Shown here piece after piece: positions 1 through 7,981 of a stretch of 48,944 nt of DNA. How positions within the stretch are numbered: the stretch's first letter is position 1; each line of letters starts with the position of its first letter. Below the pieces are notes generated by a model that had not been told where the DNA came from, ran no database searches, and saw only the letters and a program-made list of their open reading frames with translations. Source of the stretch: a virus; IMG/VR virus record IMGVR_UViG_3300006802_000143, positions 1 through 48,944 of that record, one strand, 5' to 3'. Both the position numbers and the translations under genes were made by a program.

Positions 1-194
1 GGCTCCCATCCCTCGCGTAGTTTGGCCGAGAGGTTACGGGGATCTGCCACGTTCAAAGTGGAAACGCGAATCCAACGGTATGAGTAGCCGGCCTCTTTGT
101 CAGGCTCAGGCAAAGACTCAGGGAGTGCCCACTGCTGGGGACGCTCTGATACCGCACGCGTGTCAAATTCACGAGAAAGTCGTTTTTCAGCCAT
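1..194 (-). CDS. Conserved phage protein, partial (cut by left edge)
   Basis: An open frame starts at ATG 194-192 and stays open to the left edge (64 codons visible). The start lies inside the end of the scaffold-like gene (ATGGCTGA, 8-nt overlap), which suggests translational coupling. The visible part is charged, then has the stretch YRWIRVSTLNVADPRN followed by KLREGWEP. This pattern (aromatic-rich strand, then R/LREGWEP) is familiar from short conserved proteins sitting between scaffold and major capsid genes in other podoviruses. Its function is unknown. Seen: frame, overlap and motif. Inferred: membership of the head-assembly cluster. Confidence 0.75.
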   Translation of the reverse strand, partial: MAEKRLSREFDTRAVSERPQQWALPESLPEPDKEAGYSYRWIRVSTLNVADPRNLSAKLREGWE

Positions 195-1149
195 TTTGTG
201 ACTCCTTCAAAAACTCCTTCACATACTGCTCAGGAGATATGCCTAGTTTTTTGATCAAGGCCATTTGGCTCGTTTTCAGCTTCACTTTGTTCGAAGCCGT
301 ACTACGAACCGCTGGGGCCACAACTGCCGCAGGTTTGCGTGCTGGCTGCCGGACCTCTGTCTGCGACTCTTCCGTGACACCGAAGTTCTCGGGGAATCGG
401 CGACGCATTGTTTTGTCCAATGTGTCGTAATACTCGTCAGAGCCAACAACGACTCCATTGCGGCGGAGCTTCTCATGAAGCCCCAGCGCAGTGGCCGTCA
501 TCTCCTCATCTTGACCAAACCAGCTATTGCGTTCTTGCCACGCTAACGCACGTCGATCGGGTTGAGGAACCTGTGGCTGCTGTACAGTTGCGGTTTGTAC
601 AGGAACTTCTTGCTCCTGTAAAGGGGGCATTTTGAAACTTTTAGCTTGCATTGCCCGCAACGTGGCTTCCTGCATCTTCTGTTGCGCATCCGCAACTTGA
701 TCTGCATCGCCAGATTCGTACGCCTCTTTGAACGCCCTCTTAGCCATTTCCAGCTCAAGGTTCGCAGAGTTCTGAATAGACTCAACGTATTCCTTTTCTC
801 CCGTAGTCAGGATAGTTTTAATACGTTTGTTCTCTTCCATCAGCTTCTTGGCCAAGGCCAAAGCTTCTTGCTGTTCGCGCAGGGCCGCCTCTTTCTCGCG
901 GCGCTCGTCGTGCCAGACTTTGCGCATCTGCTTGAGCTTTGACTTAACCTCATCGTCGTAGGCTTCTAGCTCGTCTTTCTCCAGGTTCTCGACCAGCTGC
1001 TTGGGCATTGGCTGCCGGCCGCGGTCTTCTTCTGGAGTGTCGTCCTCGATTTCAATCTCAAACTTTTCCTCTTGCTGCTCTTCAGCAGAGGCTTTGCTCT
1101 CTTCAATTTCGTCGGGGAACTTGAATTCTTGGGTTTCCATTTGTGCCAT
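187..1149 (-). CDS. Putative scaffolding protein (coiled-coil, acidic N-terminus)
   Basis: 320 residues with an AAAGGAG ribosome site upstream of ATG 1149. The N-terminal 65 residues are very acidic. Residues about 70-175 are a charged, Gln/Glu/Lys/Ala-rich predicted coiled coil. A Pro/Gln linker follows, and the basic C-terminus carries KLKTSQMALIKKLGISPEQY. Acidic, helical, coiled-coil composition and a basic C-terminal helix are typical of phage scaffolding proteins, and the gene lies downstream of the portal in the usual scaffold slot before the capsid gene. The assignment rests on position and composition, because no catalytic motif exists to confirm it. Alternative: a minor head protein. 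Confidence 0.6.
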   Translation of the reverse strand: MAQMETQEFKFPDEIEESKASAEEQQEEKFEIEIEDDTPEEDRGRQPMPKQLVENLEKDELEAYDDEVKSKLKQMRKVWHDERREKEAALREQQEALALAKKLMEENKRIKTILTTGEKEYVESIQNSANLELEMAKRAFKEAYESGDADQVADAQQKMQEATLRAMQAKSFKMPPLQEQEVPVQTATVQQPQVPQPDRRALAWQERNSWFGQDEEMTATALGLHEKLRRNGVVVGSDEYYDTLDKTMRRRFPENFGVTEESQTEVRQPARKPAAVVAPAVRSTASNKVKLKTSQMALIKKLGISPEQYVKEFLKESQNG

Positions 1150-1164
1150 TTTTGAAGGCTCCTT

Positions 1165-1593
1165 TTAGGCTCGTTTGATGCCACGCGGGTCGTCGACCAC
1201 GCTCTCTACAGAATCATCGTTGATGAGTCTGAACTCACGGCCGTGGATCAGAAGGCGTGTGCCGGCATTGGGTCGAACAATGACGAAATCACCTTTCTTG
1301 CACCAGGGTCCGCTGGGAAAACGCTGCTGGTCTTTGTAGCAATCTGGTCCAAGGTCTACGACAAAAAGCACCGTTGCCAGCTTCTCTTCGTAATCAATGG
1401 TTAATTCAGACTTCACTAGACCAATAGAGCTGTCCTCAAATTCTTTCTCCACTTCTGGTATGGCACAAAGAATTCTGTAGCCAGAGGGACGGGGCAGTTG
1501 TTTTGCCTTTTCCTCTGCTGTTGCTTCCAGTTTGTATGAACCTACGATCTCCGGTTTATCGGGGTTTGAGCCGATAAGGATCTCAGTCGTCAT
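1165..1593 (-). CDS. GroES-like co-chaperonin (Cpn10 fold)
   Basis: 142 residues. The core starts with PRPSGYRILCAIPEVE, matching the GroES opening strand (LRPLxDRVLV). A flexible acidic segment with SIGLVKSE follows, at the place of the GroES mobile loop, whose hydrophobic tripeptide contacts GroEL. Then come ATVLFVVDLGPDCY and CKKGDFVIVRPNAGTRL, the G-V-G...V-K-x-G-D-x-V pattern of Cpn10. The family caps the host GroEL chamber. T4 gp31 is the precedent for a phage co-chaperonin needed to fold a capsid protein. The gene sits between portal and scaffold, consistent with capsid folding. It is longer than host GroES (about 95 residues) through N- and C-terminal extensions. Its start overlaps the preceding gene by 11 nt. 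Confidence 0.8.
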   Translation of the reverse strand: MTTEILIGSNPDKPEIVGSYKLEATAEEKAKQLPRPSGYRILCAIPEVEKEFEDSSIGLVKSELTIDYEEKLATVLFVVDLGPDCYKDQQRFPSGPWCKKGDFVIVRPNAGTRLLIHGREFRLINDDSVESVVDDPRGIKRA

Positions 1594-1777
1594 CCGCGTT
1601 CTCCAAGTTTTGTTGCAGGTCTAGTATGTAACCTCTGGCAGTGAGCAGACCACGAATCTCACCACAGAGTCTTTTGTACTCCTCAAACGATTCGGCCTTC
1701 CCTTCTGACAGGTAGTCCTTAATCTGCGCAACCTTTTCGTCGGTCTGCTTTGTGAGTACTTCAAGAGCGTCCATCAT
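1583..1777 (-). CDS. Small helical protein of the head cluster
   Basis: 64 residues, almost entirely predicted helix, with repeated E/K/L and the segment EEYKRLCGEIRGLLTARGYI. It overlaps the portal stop codon (ATGA-type junction) and its own end overlaps the GroES-like start by 11 nt, so it is firmly part of the head operon. Similar short helical proteins follow portal genes in other podoviruses, but I do not recognise a function. MMDALEV offers two starts; the first is in ATGA overlap with the portal. Confidence 0.7.
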   Translation of the reverse strand: MMDALEVLTKQTDEKVAQIKDYLSEGKAESFEEYKRLCGEIRGLLTARGYILDLQQNLENADDD

Positions 1778-4272
1778 TCACCTTTTGTCGGTTTTGATTT
1801 ATTTTGGTACACGGTTTTAAGTGCGTCTGCCATGATTTCTCGGGCGTTCACTTTCTTCTCATGCGAGCGTATAGCGTTGTCTTTGTACACGTCCACACCC
1901 GCCCTCAGCACAGCCTGCTTCATAGACATATTGTTTTGCGCCAATATGCGTGAAGCCTCGATCCGTTGCTGGTTTTCTTTCAATTTGATATCTGCCGCAT
2001 CCTTGGCAGCCTTGCGCTGTTGCTCGGCCTGCTTGATGGCCAGCTCCTGCTGTTGCATCTGGATGATCGGGTCTTGTGCTTGCTGTTGAGCTTGCTGCTG
2101 CTGGGCCTGCGCTTGGTTTTGTTGCGTCAGACGCTGAGCAGCCTGTGCCAACATGGGTGCCAAACGAGCTTCGACCTCGGGGTCCATGTGCACGTCTTCT
2201 CCTGCATCGTCCTTCTGGGGCGGCAGGGACATGCCCAACTGCATCTCGATCTGCTTGCGGTACTCAAACCCAAGGTGCTCATTGATATGAGACATCATGG
2301 TTGCCTGCAGCTGCGGCGCAATCGGGTTGTTCTGCAACAACTGGATGATCTTCGGGTCTTGCATGGCCGACATGTGGACCATGATGTGAGCCTGGTGATC
2401 TTGATAAGCAAACGCCTTGACCGGTTTGCCCATCAATACATTCTGGTTTTCCGTCACCGGGTCCGTCGGCTTCTGGTCCTCATCCATCGGAATGAGCTTG
2501 TTGGCGTTCTTGATGCCGAGCACATCCAACATCTGACGGTGCAGCAGAGGCATGTTGTACATCTGCGGCGCTGTCTGAGCCAGCTGCAACACAGCCTGGT
2601 ACTGCACAATCTTCTGGGCCATCGTCGATGCGTTCGGGTCAGAGACCGGAATCACATCCACATCATCGTAGTCAGACTTTTTGGCCGAGCGGCTACCTTC
2701 AACCGGGACATAGTCATAGTCATCCGGCGTGTAGTCGCGGATGATGTCTCTGATCAAACCCAACTCTTCTTTGAACGAGAAGTGAATGCGCGCCTGGACA
2801 GCACTCATCACTTTCAACGTGCGCTCGAGGATGGCCAGCGTCGTGCCGACCGGGGCCTGCGATGACATGTCGCTGATTTGCAGGTCGGCCGTGTTCGCAA
2901 AACGGCGGCCGTCTTGGATGATCTGGTTCAGCAACTGCAGCAACGTCTGGCTCGGCTCTTTGTACGGGAGCGTCATCAGGTTGTCTTTGATCGTGCCGCT
3001 AGGTACATCCACGTCACGGAATTCGCCCGGGGAGATGGGCGTGTCGTCACCTTTGACGCGCAGGCCGCGGGCCTTGAAACCACCCGGCAGATTGCTCAGC
3101 GTACCGGCATCTACCAGTTGGCGGATCAGCGACGTGCCCGACTTGGCAAAAGCTCCAATCAGGTGGATCAAACCAAAGTGATAGAAGCCAAAACCCGGGA
3201 TGTAGCCATAGTGCACAAAGTGCGCGCGCTTACGGCAGTTCTTATCTTCCGGCCTCCAGTTGCGACGGATAGCCAGAACCTGCGACGTGTTCTTATCAAT
3301 CGTCACAATGTACGGCAGAGCAATGCCCGTTGGCTCACCCTCATCATCCGTATGCTCGTAGCCCTTGAGGTCAAGGTCCACATTCATCTCTAGGATACGG
3401 AAGCGGTCGTCAGTCGTGGCTCTAAAACCCAGACGTTCTGCAATCTTCTTTTCCACCTCATCGAGCACCACGTCCGGCTCGCCAAGGTCAATGTCTCTCC
3501 AGAACCCGGCCACCTGCAGACGGCGGACATCGTTCTCTGTCTTGCGCATCACATGCGTAATACGCGGTGACGACTCCAAGTCTGATGCGCCATAAGGCAC
3601 AACCAGATCTTCTGCCGGCACAAATATAGATGTCTCACGCTCCATGTGCGGGTCGTAGTACACCTTATTGAAAGCGTTGCCAGACAGGCCCAGGCCCCAC
3701 AGCATCCGCTCGTGCTCAGGACGGAACTCTTTATTCTTGTCCGTCAGACGGTAGTTCATGTCCTTCTCTACGCGCAGAGCAGCCTCTTTCTTGGCCGGGG
3801 TCTCGAGGCCCACAATCTCCGTCTTAACCGGGCCGGCCGCTGGAAACGTGGCCATCATCGTCTCGGACTGAAACTTCACCAGCGCTTCGGCCATGATCGG
3901 GTGGTACACACCGCAGGCACCTTCCCAAGGCTCTGACCGCTCTTCGATCTTCATGCCAAGAAGCTCGAGGCCATCTACATATGTCTGAATCCAGTCCTTA
4001 CGGGAGGCCAAGTCTTCTTCAAAGTCGCCGATCAGGTCGCCGGCAATACGGACCAGATCGCTCTCGTCCATGTACTCGGCCAGGTTTGCGTCAAAATCTT
4101 CTGCTGTTTCGCGCGCCGGCTCAATCTCAATTTCCATCCCATCGACGCCAATCGTCACGCTATCTGGATTTTCGATTTCAATCTCAATTGGAGGGCCTTC
4201 CTCCACCATTTGATCTAGCGAATCAATCCCAAGCGGCGCTTGATTGAAAGCTTTGTCGATGTTCGTGGCCAT
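1774..4272 (-). CDS. Portal protein (P22-like, long)
   Basis: 832 residues. An acidic N-terminal extension (about 1-65) precedes a region with KDWIQTYVDGLELLGMK and SEPWEGACGVYHPIMAEALVKFQSE, characteristic of the podovirus portal family related to P22 gp1. The C-terminal third is extremely Gln/Ala-rich (QQQQAQQQAQ near 720-735) and then charged helical, resembling the helical barrel/crown region of long portals. The portal forms the dodecameric DNA-entry ring at one capsid vertex and docks the terminase. The gene directly follows the large terminase gene (8-nt gap), the standard order. The family assignment is from recognition, not from a search. Confidence 0.9.
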   Translation of the reverse strand: MATNIDKAFNQAPLGIDSLDQMVEEGPPIEIEIENPDSVTIGVDGMEIEIEPARETAEDFDANLAEYMDESDLVRIAGDLIGDFEEDLASRKDWIQTYVDGLELLGMKIEERSEPWEGACGVYHPIMAEALVKFQSETMMATFPAAGPVKTEIVGLETPAKKEAALRVEKDMNYRLTDKNKEFRPEHERMLWGLGLSGNAFNKVYYDPHMERETSIFVPAEDLVVPYGASDLESSPRITHVMRKTENDVRRLQVAGFWRDIDLGEPDVVLDEVEKKIAERLGFRATTDDRFRILEMNVDLDLKGYEHTDDEGEPTGIALPYIVTIDKNTSQVLAIRRNWRPEDKNCRKRAHFVHYGYIPGFGFYHFGLIHLIGAFAKSGTSLIRQLVDAGTLSNLPGGFKARGLRVKGDDTPISPGEFRDVDVPSGTIKDNLMTLPYKEPSQTLLQLLNQIIQDGRRFANTADLQISDMSSQAPVGTTLAILERTLKVMSAVQARIHFSFKEELGLIRDIIRDYTPDDYDYVPVEGSRSAKKSDYDDVDVIPVSDPNASTMAQKIVQYQAVLQLAQTAPQMYNMPLLHRQMLDVLGIKNANKLIPMDEDQKPTDPVTENQNVLMGKPVKAFAYQDHQAHIMVHMSAMQDPKIIQLLQNNPIAPQLQATMMSHINEHLGFEYRKQIEMQLGMSLPPQKDDAGEDVHMDPEVEARLAPMLAQAAQRLTQQNQAQAQQQQAQQQAQDPIIQMQQQELAIKQAEQQRKAAKDAADIKLKENQQRIEASRILAQNNMSMKQAVLRAGVDVYKDNAIRSHEKKVNAREIMADALKTVYQNKSKPTKGE

Positions 4273-4280
4273 ATGAATCC

Positions 4281-5816
4281 TTAATAGTAAGCAGCCTTGC
4301 GCCTAAACGTGACAGGATCATCGTCCTCGTCAGAATCCAGCCGCAAAAATCCCCCCTGCCTGAACCTGATCAGGGCCTGGGTCGTCGAGTCCACCAAGTC
4401 ATCGTGCGATGCATTTGGGAACGCAGCCATCTGTTCAATTACCTCTCTCGCCCAACTGGTATCAGGCGCCCATACTTTACCCGACTTGAACAAATCAGTC
4501 ACCGAATTCAAACGAACAAATTTATCGTTCCCCCGCGTCGGCGTGTAGTCATGAATCGCTATCCCCATGCGCCTCAACTCAAAAATCAACGGCGCACCAG
4601 CCGCCTTCGCCTCAATAATGCACGTATCAGGCTCCCATTCCCTGTACAACTCCAGCGCTTTTTCCTTCAACTCAGGAAATTCCATCCTCTCTTGGAACGC
4701 ATCTAATAATATGAGGTTGATATCCCGCTCATCCTCGTTCCTATGGAACACCCCCCATGTCGTACACGCCGAATAGTCGCTCCTCTCGTTCTTCGTGAAC
4801 GCCGTATCCCAACTCTGGATGATGAATTCGCACGGCGGCGCCCTCTCACCCTCCCAAATCTTCCACCAATCCCGCTTTACCAGCGCCCCTTCCTCACCCG
4901 TGGGCCTCTGCTGGTACTGCGCATTCCACTTACTCGGCGGCAATTCCTCTTTCAGCGCCTCCAATTCCTTCAGCGACCAGAATTCCGGCCACAAAGGCTT
5001 GCCAGACGGCAAAATCGCAGGCAATTCGATCACATCCCAGTCCTCTCCAGTGCTCCTTTTCAGCGAATCAGACAGCACTCGACCCGTCAAATCCCCATCA
5101 GCCCACCTCGTCATCACCAAAACAATCGACCCGCCAGGCTGTAAACGCTGCCGCGGCCCAGACGTGTACCACTCATACACCTTCTGATACACCTCCGGGT
5201 TCCCAGCCGCCAAAGCAGCCTCCTGCTCCGAGTGCGGATCGTCAATGATCACAATATCCCCGCCCTTACCCGTCACAGTTCCCCCAACACCAATAGCAAA
5301 ATACTCCCCGTTCTTATTAGTACTCCAACGGCCAGCCGCCTTACTGTCCTGCCGCAACGTCACATCAGGAAATACCCTCGAGTACGCCTCACTCCCCACT
5401 AAGTTCCTCACCTTCCGACCAAACCCAACCGCCAACTCCCCAGTGTTCGAACACTGAATGATCTTCTTGTGCGGAAATTTCCCCAAATACCAGCTTGGAA
5501 ACAAGTACGACGCAAACTCAGACTTCGTATGCCGCGGCGGCATGTTAATAATCACTCGCTTTGTCTCCCCCCGCGCTATAGCCTCAAACTTCTTCGCCAT
5601 CAAAGCATGATGCCGCCCATGCACAAACCCAGGCCACATCTGCTTCACATACTCCATAAAACTCCCCTGCGCCTTCTCCCTCACCACCGCATTCTGCCAA
5701 TCCTCTATCTCCTCCGCCAACATCCCAAATTGCTCCTGCGGCAACGACTCCACAAACGCCTTCATCCTCTCAGGCGATATGTCCACCGGCAAAACATCAA
5801 GCAACTTTTCCGTCAT
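4281..5816 (-). CDS. Terminase large subunit (packaging ATPase/nuclease)
   Basis: 511 residues. The ATPase domain has a deviant Walker A, NMPPRHTKSE (about 91-100), a Walker B DIVIIDD (187-193) and a coupling motif IVLVMTRW (231-238). The RNase H-like nuclease domain shows SWDTAF (Asp337), IIEAKAAG (Glu402) and HDDLVDS (472-476), the expected acidic triad. It powers DNA translocation through the portal and cuts concatemers. It is complete and of normal length for the family. The gene lies between the LexA-like protein and the portal, with the small subunit two genes upstream. Confidence 0.96.
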   Translation of the reverse strand: MTEKLLDVLPVDISPERMKAFVESLPQEQFGMLAEEIEDWQNAVVREKAQGSFMEYVKQMWPGFVHGRHHALMAKKFEAIARGETKRVIINMPPRHTKSEFASYLFPSWYLGKFPHKKIIQCSNTGELAVGFGRKVRNLVGSEAYSRVFPDVTLRQDSKAAGRWSTNKNGEYFAIGVGGTVTGKGGDIVIIDDPHSEQEAALAAGNPEVYQKVYEWYTSGPRQRLQPGGSIVLVMTRWADGDLTGRVLSDSLKRSTGEDWDVIELPAILPSGKPLWPEFWSLKELEALKEELPPSKWNAQYQQRPTGEEGALVKRDWWKIWEGERAPPCEFIIQSWDTAFTKNERSDYSACTTWGVFHRNEDERDINLILLDAFQERMEFPELKEKALELYREWEPDTCIIEAKAAGAPLIFELRRMGIAIHDYTPTRGNDKFVRLNSVTDLFKSGKVWAPDTSWAREVIEQMAAFPNASHDDLVDSTTQALIRFRQGGFLRLDSDEDDDPVTFRRKAAYY

Positions 5817-5820
5817 CTTT

Positions 5821-6123
5821 TCACTCTATCGTCCGAAAATTTATATACACCGGCCGAATGCTGCGCCGCCTCTCCAACCTCTTCAATACCCCCAACTTCA
5901 CCAGCCGGTCCACTATCTCCTTCGTGTTCCCAACCCCACTCTTCCCCCTCATCTCCGCTATCTGCCGGAGCGTCGGACTGTGACCAAACCTCTTCCACCA
6001 CTCATCCACAATCAAAAATACCTCCCTCTGCACCGGACTCATGCCAACCTCCAAACAATCCTCACGCCTAACCCTCGGCCGACGAGCCATCTCCCGATTA
6101 ACAACCAATGGCAACGTTGCCAT
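5821..6123 (-). CDS. LexA-type winged-helix DNA-binding protein
   Basis: 100 residues. Residues about 28-95 follow the LexA N-terminal pattern: SPVQREVFLIVDEWW, then GHSPTLRQIAE, a recognition helix (VGNTKEIVDRLVKLGVLKR) and a wing with RRSIRPVYI. No LexA protease domain follows. The start is ATG 6123 with AGGAG upstream. The first five codons are the 14-bp palindrome TGGCAACGTTGCCA. It sits between the small and large terminase genes, 4 nt from TerL. Possible roles are late-operon autoregulation or assisting terminase in DNA recognition; neither is shown by the sequence. Confidence 0.75.
   Translation of the reverse strand: MATLPLVVNREMARRPRVRREDCLEVGMSPVQREVFLIVDEWWKRFGHSPTLRQIAEMRGKSGVGNTKEIVDRLVKLGVLKRLERRRSIRPVYINFRTIE
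6109..6122. repeat. 14-bp palindrome TGGCAACGTTGCCA, copy 1
   Basis: Exact palindrome. The flanks extend it to 18 bp (AATGGCAACGTTGCCATT). It covers codons 1-5 of the winged-helix gene, just downstream of its ribosome site, so a bound protein could block initiation or elongation. It is one of eight exact copies in the window. Confidence 0.9.
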
Positions 6124-6150
6124 TCATCACTCCTAAAAGTTTTAAAAATA

Positions 6151-6163
6151 TACCCCGGGGGTA
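6151..6163 (-). terminator. Weak terminator-like inverted repeat after TerS
   Basis: TACCCC-C-GGGGTA on the minus strand, followed by TATTTTTAAAA, in the 55-nt gap between the small terminase stop and the winged-helix gene. The arms leave too small a loop unless the stem frays to 4 bp, so it would be a weak attenuator at best. It could equally be an operator. Confidence 0.3.
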
Positions 6164-6178
6164 ATCTCAAAGTATTCA

Positions 6179-6961
6179 TTAACGGGGGGTGTTTCTAAGT
6201 TCTAACTCCAGATCGTCGGCAGGATTTTCGATGGGGGGAGGGGGGTCAATGGAATTTTGAAGGGATTGGGTGTGCGGAATAGTATGTAATGGCAGAGTGG
6301 GACTCCAATCGGCATTTTGGGGGGTGGGGGTCGCTCCCGGGTCGACCGCGGGTTCGCTCACGGGGTCGGGCTCGCTCGGCACGATCTCAGCCAGCAACGA
6401 CTCAGCGTCACGCGACAACACGTCCACGGCATCCGCATTCATGACCTGCCGCAACTTCGCGAGCAACTGGGCTCGAGCATCTTCGCTGGTCTTGATAACC
6501 CGGTGTTCTGACCGGTGAACGAATGCGTCCACGCCCGCGACTGTGCCCAGAACCTTTGCCGCTTGCACCTTTGTCGCTTGTTTTGCGTCCGGATCGGTCA
6601 CGACTTGCACGAGAGAATGGATTACTAGGGCCCTCAGTTGTTGGGGCGCATGATATGCAGCCGCCTCGTTTGCCAGCTTGAAGGCTTCGATCTCCGCTTT
6701 TATTCGGGTATCGCGCTTAAGCTTGCTGGCATTGTCTCCCACGGTCTTAGGCTTCCCGGTGGCTTTGTAGGCTTTGCGGTAGGCATCGGCTCCCGTGTTA
6801 CCGGATGCCACGAGACGGGCGAATGTCTTTTGCTTATGGGTCAACTCCCCTGCTACCCCTAGCACATGGTCTATTGGTACTTGGTCTAGTGCCTCTCGTA
6901 TTGCTTTCCTAGATGGACGATTCATGCTGGCTCGCTTCGCTTTGAACACGGGGCCCATCAT
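6179..6961 (-). CDS. Terminase small subunit
   Basis: 260 residues as drawn. ELTHKQKTFARLVASGNTGADAYRKAYK (about 38-66) is the helix-turn-helix opening typical of TerS proteins. It is followed by ASKLKRDTRIKAEIEAFK, then a helical oligomerisation region and a low-complexity acidic/Pro-rich tail. TerS rings recognise the packaging site and load the large subunit. The first codon is uncertain: ATGATG at 6961 and ATG 6925 (MNRPSRKA) are both in frame and neither has a strong ribosome site. It is the first gene of the leftward packaging/head operon and is divergent from the rightward small-gene block. Confidence 0.85.
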   Translation of the reverse strand: MMGPVFKAKRASMNRPSRKAIREALDQVPIDHVLGVAGELTHKQKTFARLVASGNTGADAYRKAYKATGKPKTVGDNASKLKRDTRIKAEIEAFKLANEAAAYHAPQQLRALVIHSLVQVVTDPDAKQATKVQAAKVLGTVAGVDAFVHRSEHRVIKTSEDARAQLLAKLRQVMNADAVDVLSRDAESLLAEIVPSEPDPVSEPAVDPGATPTPQNADWSPTLPLHTIPHTQSLQNSIDPPPPIENPADDLELELRNTPR

Positions 6962-6980
6962 ACCGGAACAAATGGGGAAC

Positions 6981-6996
6981 TGTCACCTGGGCGACA
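6981..6996. promoter_or_regulatory. Operator-like inverted repeat TGTCAC-N4-GCGACA
   Basis: TGTCACCTGGGCGACA matches the pattern TGTCRC-N4-GYGACA, also found at 9885-9900 and 17534-17549. It lies 20 nt upstream of the TerS start, in the divergent control region. Binding of a dimeric regulator is inferred from the symmetry and from the repetition at gene borders. Confidence 0.5.
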
Positions 6997-7132
6997 CCTA
7001 GCCCTTGACAACCCCGAAAGTACACACAACCCCGGCATTTTCTGGAAACAAAAATACACAAATCGTCCAGGCCAGTCACATACGCGACACCGAACGCTTG
7101 AGCACTCCCGGGAATGATGACAGCATCGCGCC

Positions 7133-7153
7133 TATGCATTACCCCAATGCATA
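7133..7153. promoter_or_regulatory. Perfect inverted repeat TATGCATT-ACCCC-AATGCATA
   Basis: Two perfect 8-bp arms separated by 5 bp lie 23 nt upstream of the first rightward gene. The arrangement suits a dimeric repressor or activator site for this operon. No second copy was noticed. Confidence 0.45.
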
Positions 7154-7176
7154 CAACCCTTGAAAGGACTAGCAAT

Positions 7177-7347
7177 ATGAACGACCCCGTAATCACCGCC
7201 CTGCGCATCGCCGCCGCCCTCATCGGTGCCGCTGGCGCCCTGACTGTTTCCATCGCCCTGCTCGCCGGCAGTATTTCCCTAACCCTTGCGCTGGTTTCCC
7301 TGCTCGCCTTCGGCGTCATGGGCGCCGCTTTCATCTTCGGAGAATGA
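7177..7347 (+). CDS. Small two-helix membrane protein
   Basis: 56 residues from ATG 7177, chosen over an upstream ATG because GAAAGGA lies just before it. After the short MNDPVIT head there are two hydrophobic segments (about 8-28 and 32-53) separated by Gly/Ser, ending FIFGE. It is probably a two-pass inner-membrane protein. It is first in the rightward small-gene operon. Size and topology would allow a holin-like role, but the lysis genes are elsewhere (42-44 kb), so its function is unknown. Confidence 0.6.
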   Translation: MNDPVITALRIAAALIGAAGALTVSIALLAGSISLTLALVSLLAFGVMGAAFIFGE

Positions 7348-7351
7348 CACC

Positions 7352-7495
7352 ATGAAGCAATTCGCGATTCACTTGCCCGGATGGGTTTACGCCATGACCG
7401 CCTACGGCACAACCAAGACGGACGCCCTGCAACGATTCAAACACCAACACGGCATGACCCGGATGCCGCGCGGGTATGCAATTTGGGAGGCTTGA
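7352..7495 (+). CDS. Small hypothetical protein
   Basis: 47 residues from ATG 7352, 4 nt after the preceding stop; GGAGAATGACACC supplies a ribosome site. The sequence (KQFAIHLPGWVYAMTAYGTT) looks like two short strands followed by a basic helix with TRMPRGYAIWE. Pattern GTTKTDALQRFKHQHG suggests a small alpha/beta fold. Not recognised. Confidence 0.55.
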   Translation: MKQFAIHLPGWVYAMTAYGTTKTDALQRFKHQHGMTRMPRGYAIWEA

Positions 7496-7499
7496 CACC

Positions 7500-7676
7500 A
7501 TGACCGACAACGACTCCACCCTAGAGGACTTGCGCAACGCCGAAGCCGCGAACCGCCGCCACCGCGCCCGCATGAACCGCACCACCAACCCCCGCGATCC
7601 GGACTACATCGACCCGGACGACTTCCCCGACACCCGCCACCAGTACACCGGCCAGCAACCCCTCGACCTTGACTAA
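7500..7676 (+). CDS. Small hydrophilic hypothetical protein
   Basis: 58 residues from ATG 7500 with GGGAGG upstream. Very Arg/Asp-rich (NRRHRARMNRTT, then DPDYIDPDDFPD), without hydrophobic core segments, probably disordered. It is tightly packed between neighbours in the same direction. Function unknown. Confidence 0.5.
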   Translation: MTDNDSTLEDLRNAEAANRRHRARMNRTTNPRDPDYIDPDDFPDTRHQYTGQQPLDLD

Positions 7677-7688
7677 GGACAACCCGCC

Positions 7689-7901
7689 ATGATGACCACA
7701 CAGAAGCAAATCCGCGCCGCATTCTGGGCAGCGCACCCGACCGCCGACCGCCGCCGCTACCCGACCCGCGACTGGACCCGCGAGGACAACACCCGCCGCG
7801 ACTATTGCACTGACACCCGGTGCGCCTTCGTTGATTTTGTTGACCATCTCGCCCGGTCCGGCGAGATATCCGAAGCACTCGCCGAACGGGTGACCCTATG
7901 A
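7689..7901 (+). CDS. Small hypothetical protein
   Basis: 70 residues (ATGATG start at 7689/7692; AAGGACAACC upstream). The first half is basic and Arg-rich with RAAFWAAHP and YPTRDWTREDNTRRDYCTD. The C-terminal half is helical (VDFVDHLARSGEISEALAERV). Its stop overlaps the next start (ATGA). Short proteins of this type recur in betaproteobacterial phages, but no function is known to me. Confidence 0.6.
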   Translation: MMTTQKQIRAAFWAAHPTADRRRYPTRDWTREDNTRRDYCTDTRCAFVDFVDHLARSGEISEALAERVTL

Positions 7902-7981
7902 GAGACGCCCTCGCCGTTCTAATTTGCGCCGCACTTTTTGCCCTTCCCTTTGCCCTTTACTTTTGGAGCATGAAACCATGA
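7898..7981 (+). CDS. Tiny single-pass membrane peptide
   Basis: 27 codons between two ATGA overlaps (ATG 7898 overlaps the upstream stop; its TGA overlaps the downstream ATG). MRDALAVLICAALFALPFAL continues into YFWSMKP, giving one strong transmembrane helix. The two coupled junctions and the membrane character argue that it is translated despite its size. A role cannot be assigned. Confidence 0.5.
   Translation: MRDALAVLICAALFALPFALYFWSMKP

Larger units (their letters stand above)
6962..7176. other. Divergent intergenic control region
   Basis: 215 bp without a convincing gene between leftward TerS and the rightward small-gene operon. It holds an operator-like repeat (6981-6996), an isolated TTGACA (7005-7010) with no good -10 at the expected distance, and a perfect 8-bp inverted repeat (7133-7153). 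It must contain the start signals of at least one of the two divergent units, but no promoter could be fixed. Confidence 0.55.

Noticed and set aside
1966-2865. Long open frame on the + strand opposite the portal gene
   Set aside because: Antisense shadow of a well-supported gene; Leu/Arg/His-rich low-complexity product, no ribosome site.
7005-7033. TTGACA at 7005-7010 as a rightward promoter
   Set aside because: No acceptable -10 box at 16-18 bp; sequence there is AACCCC.
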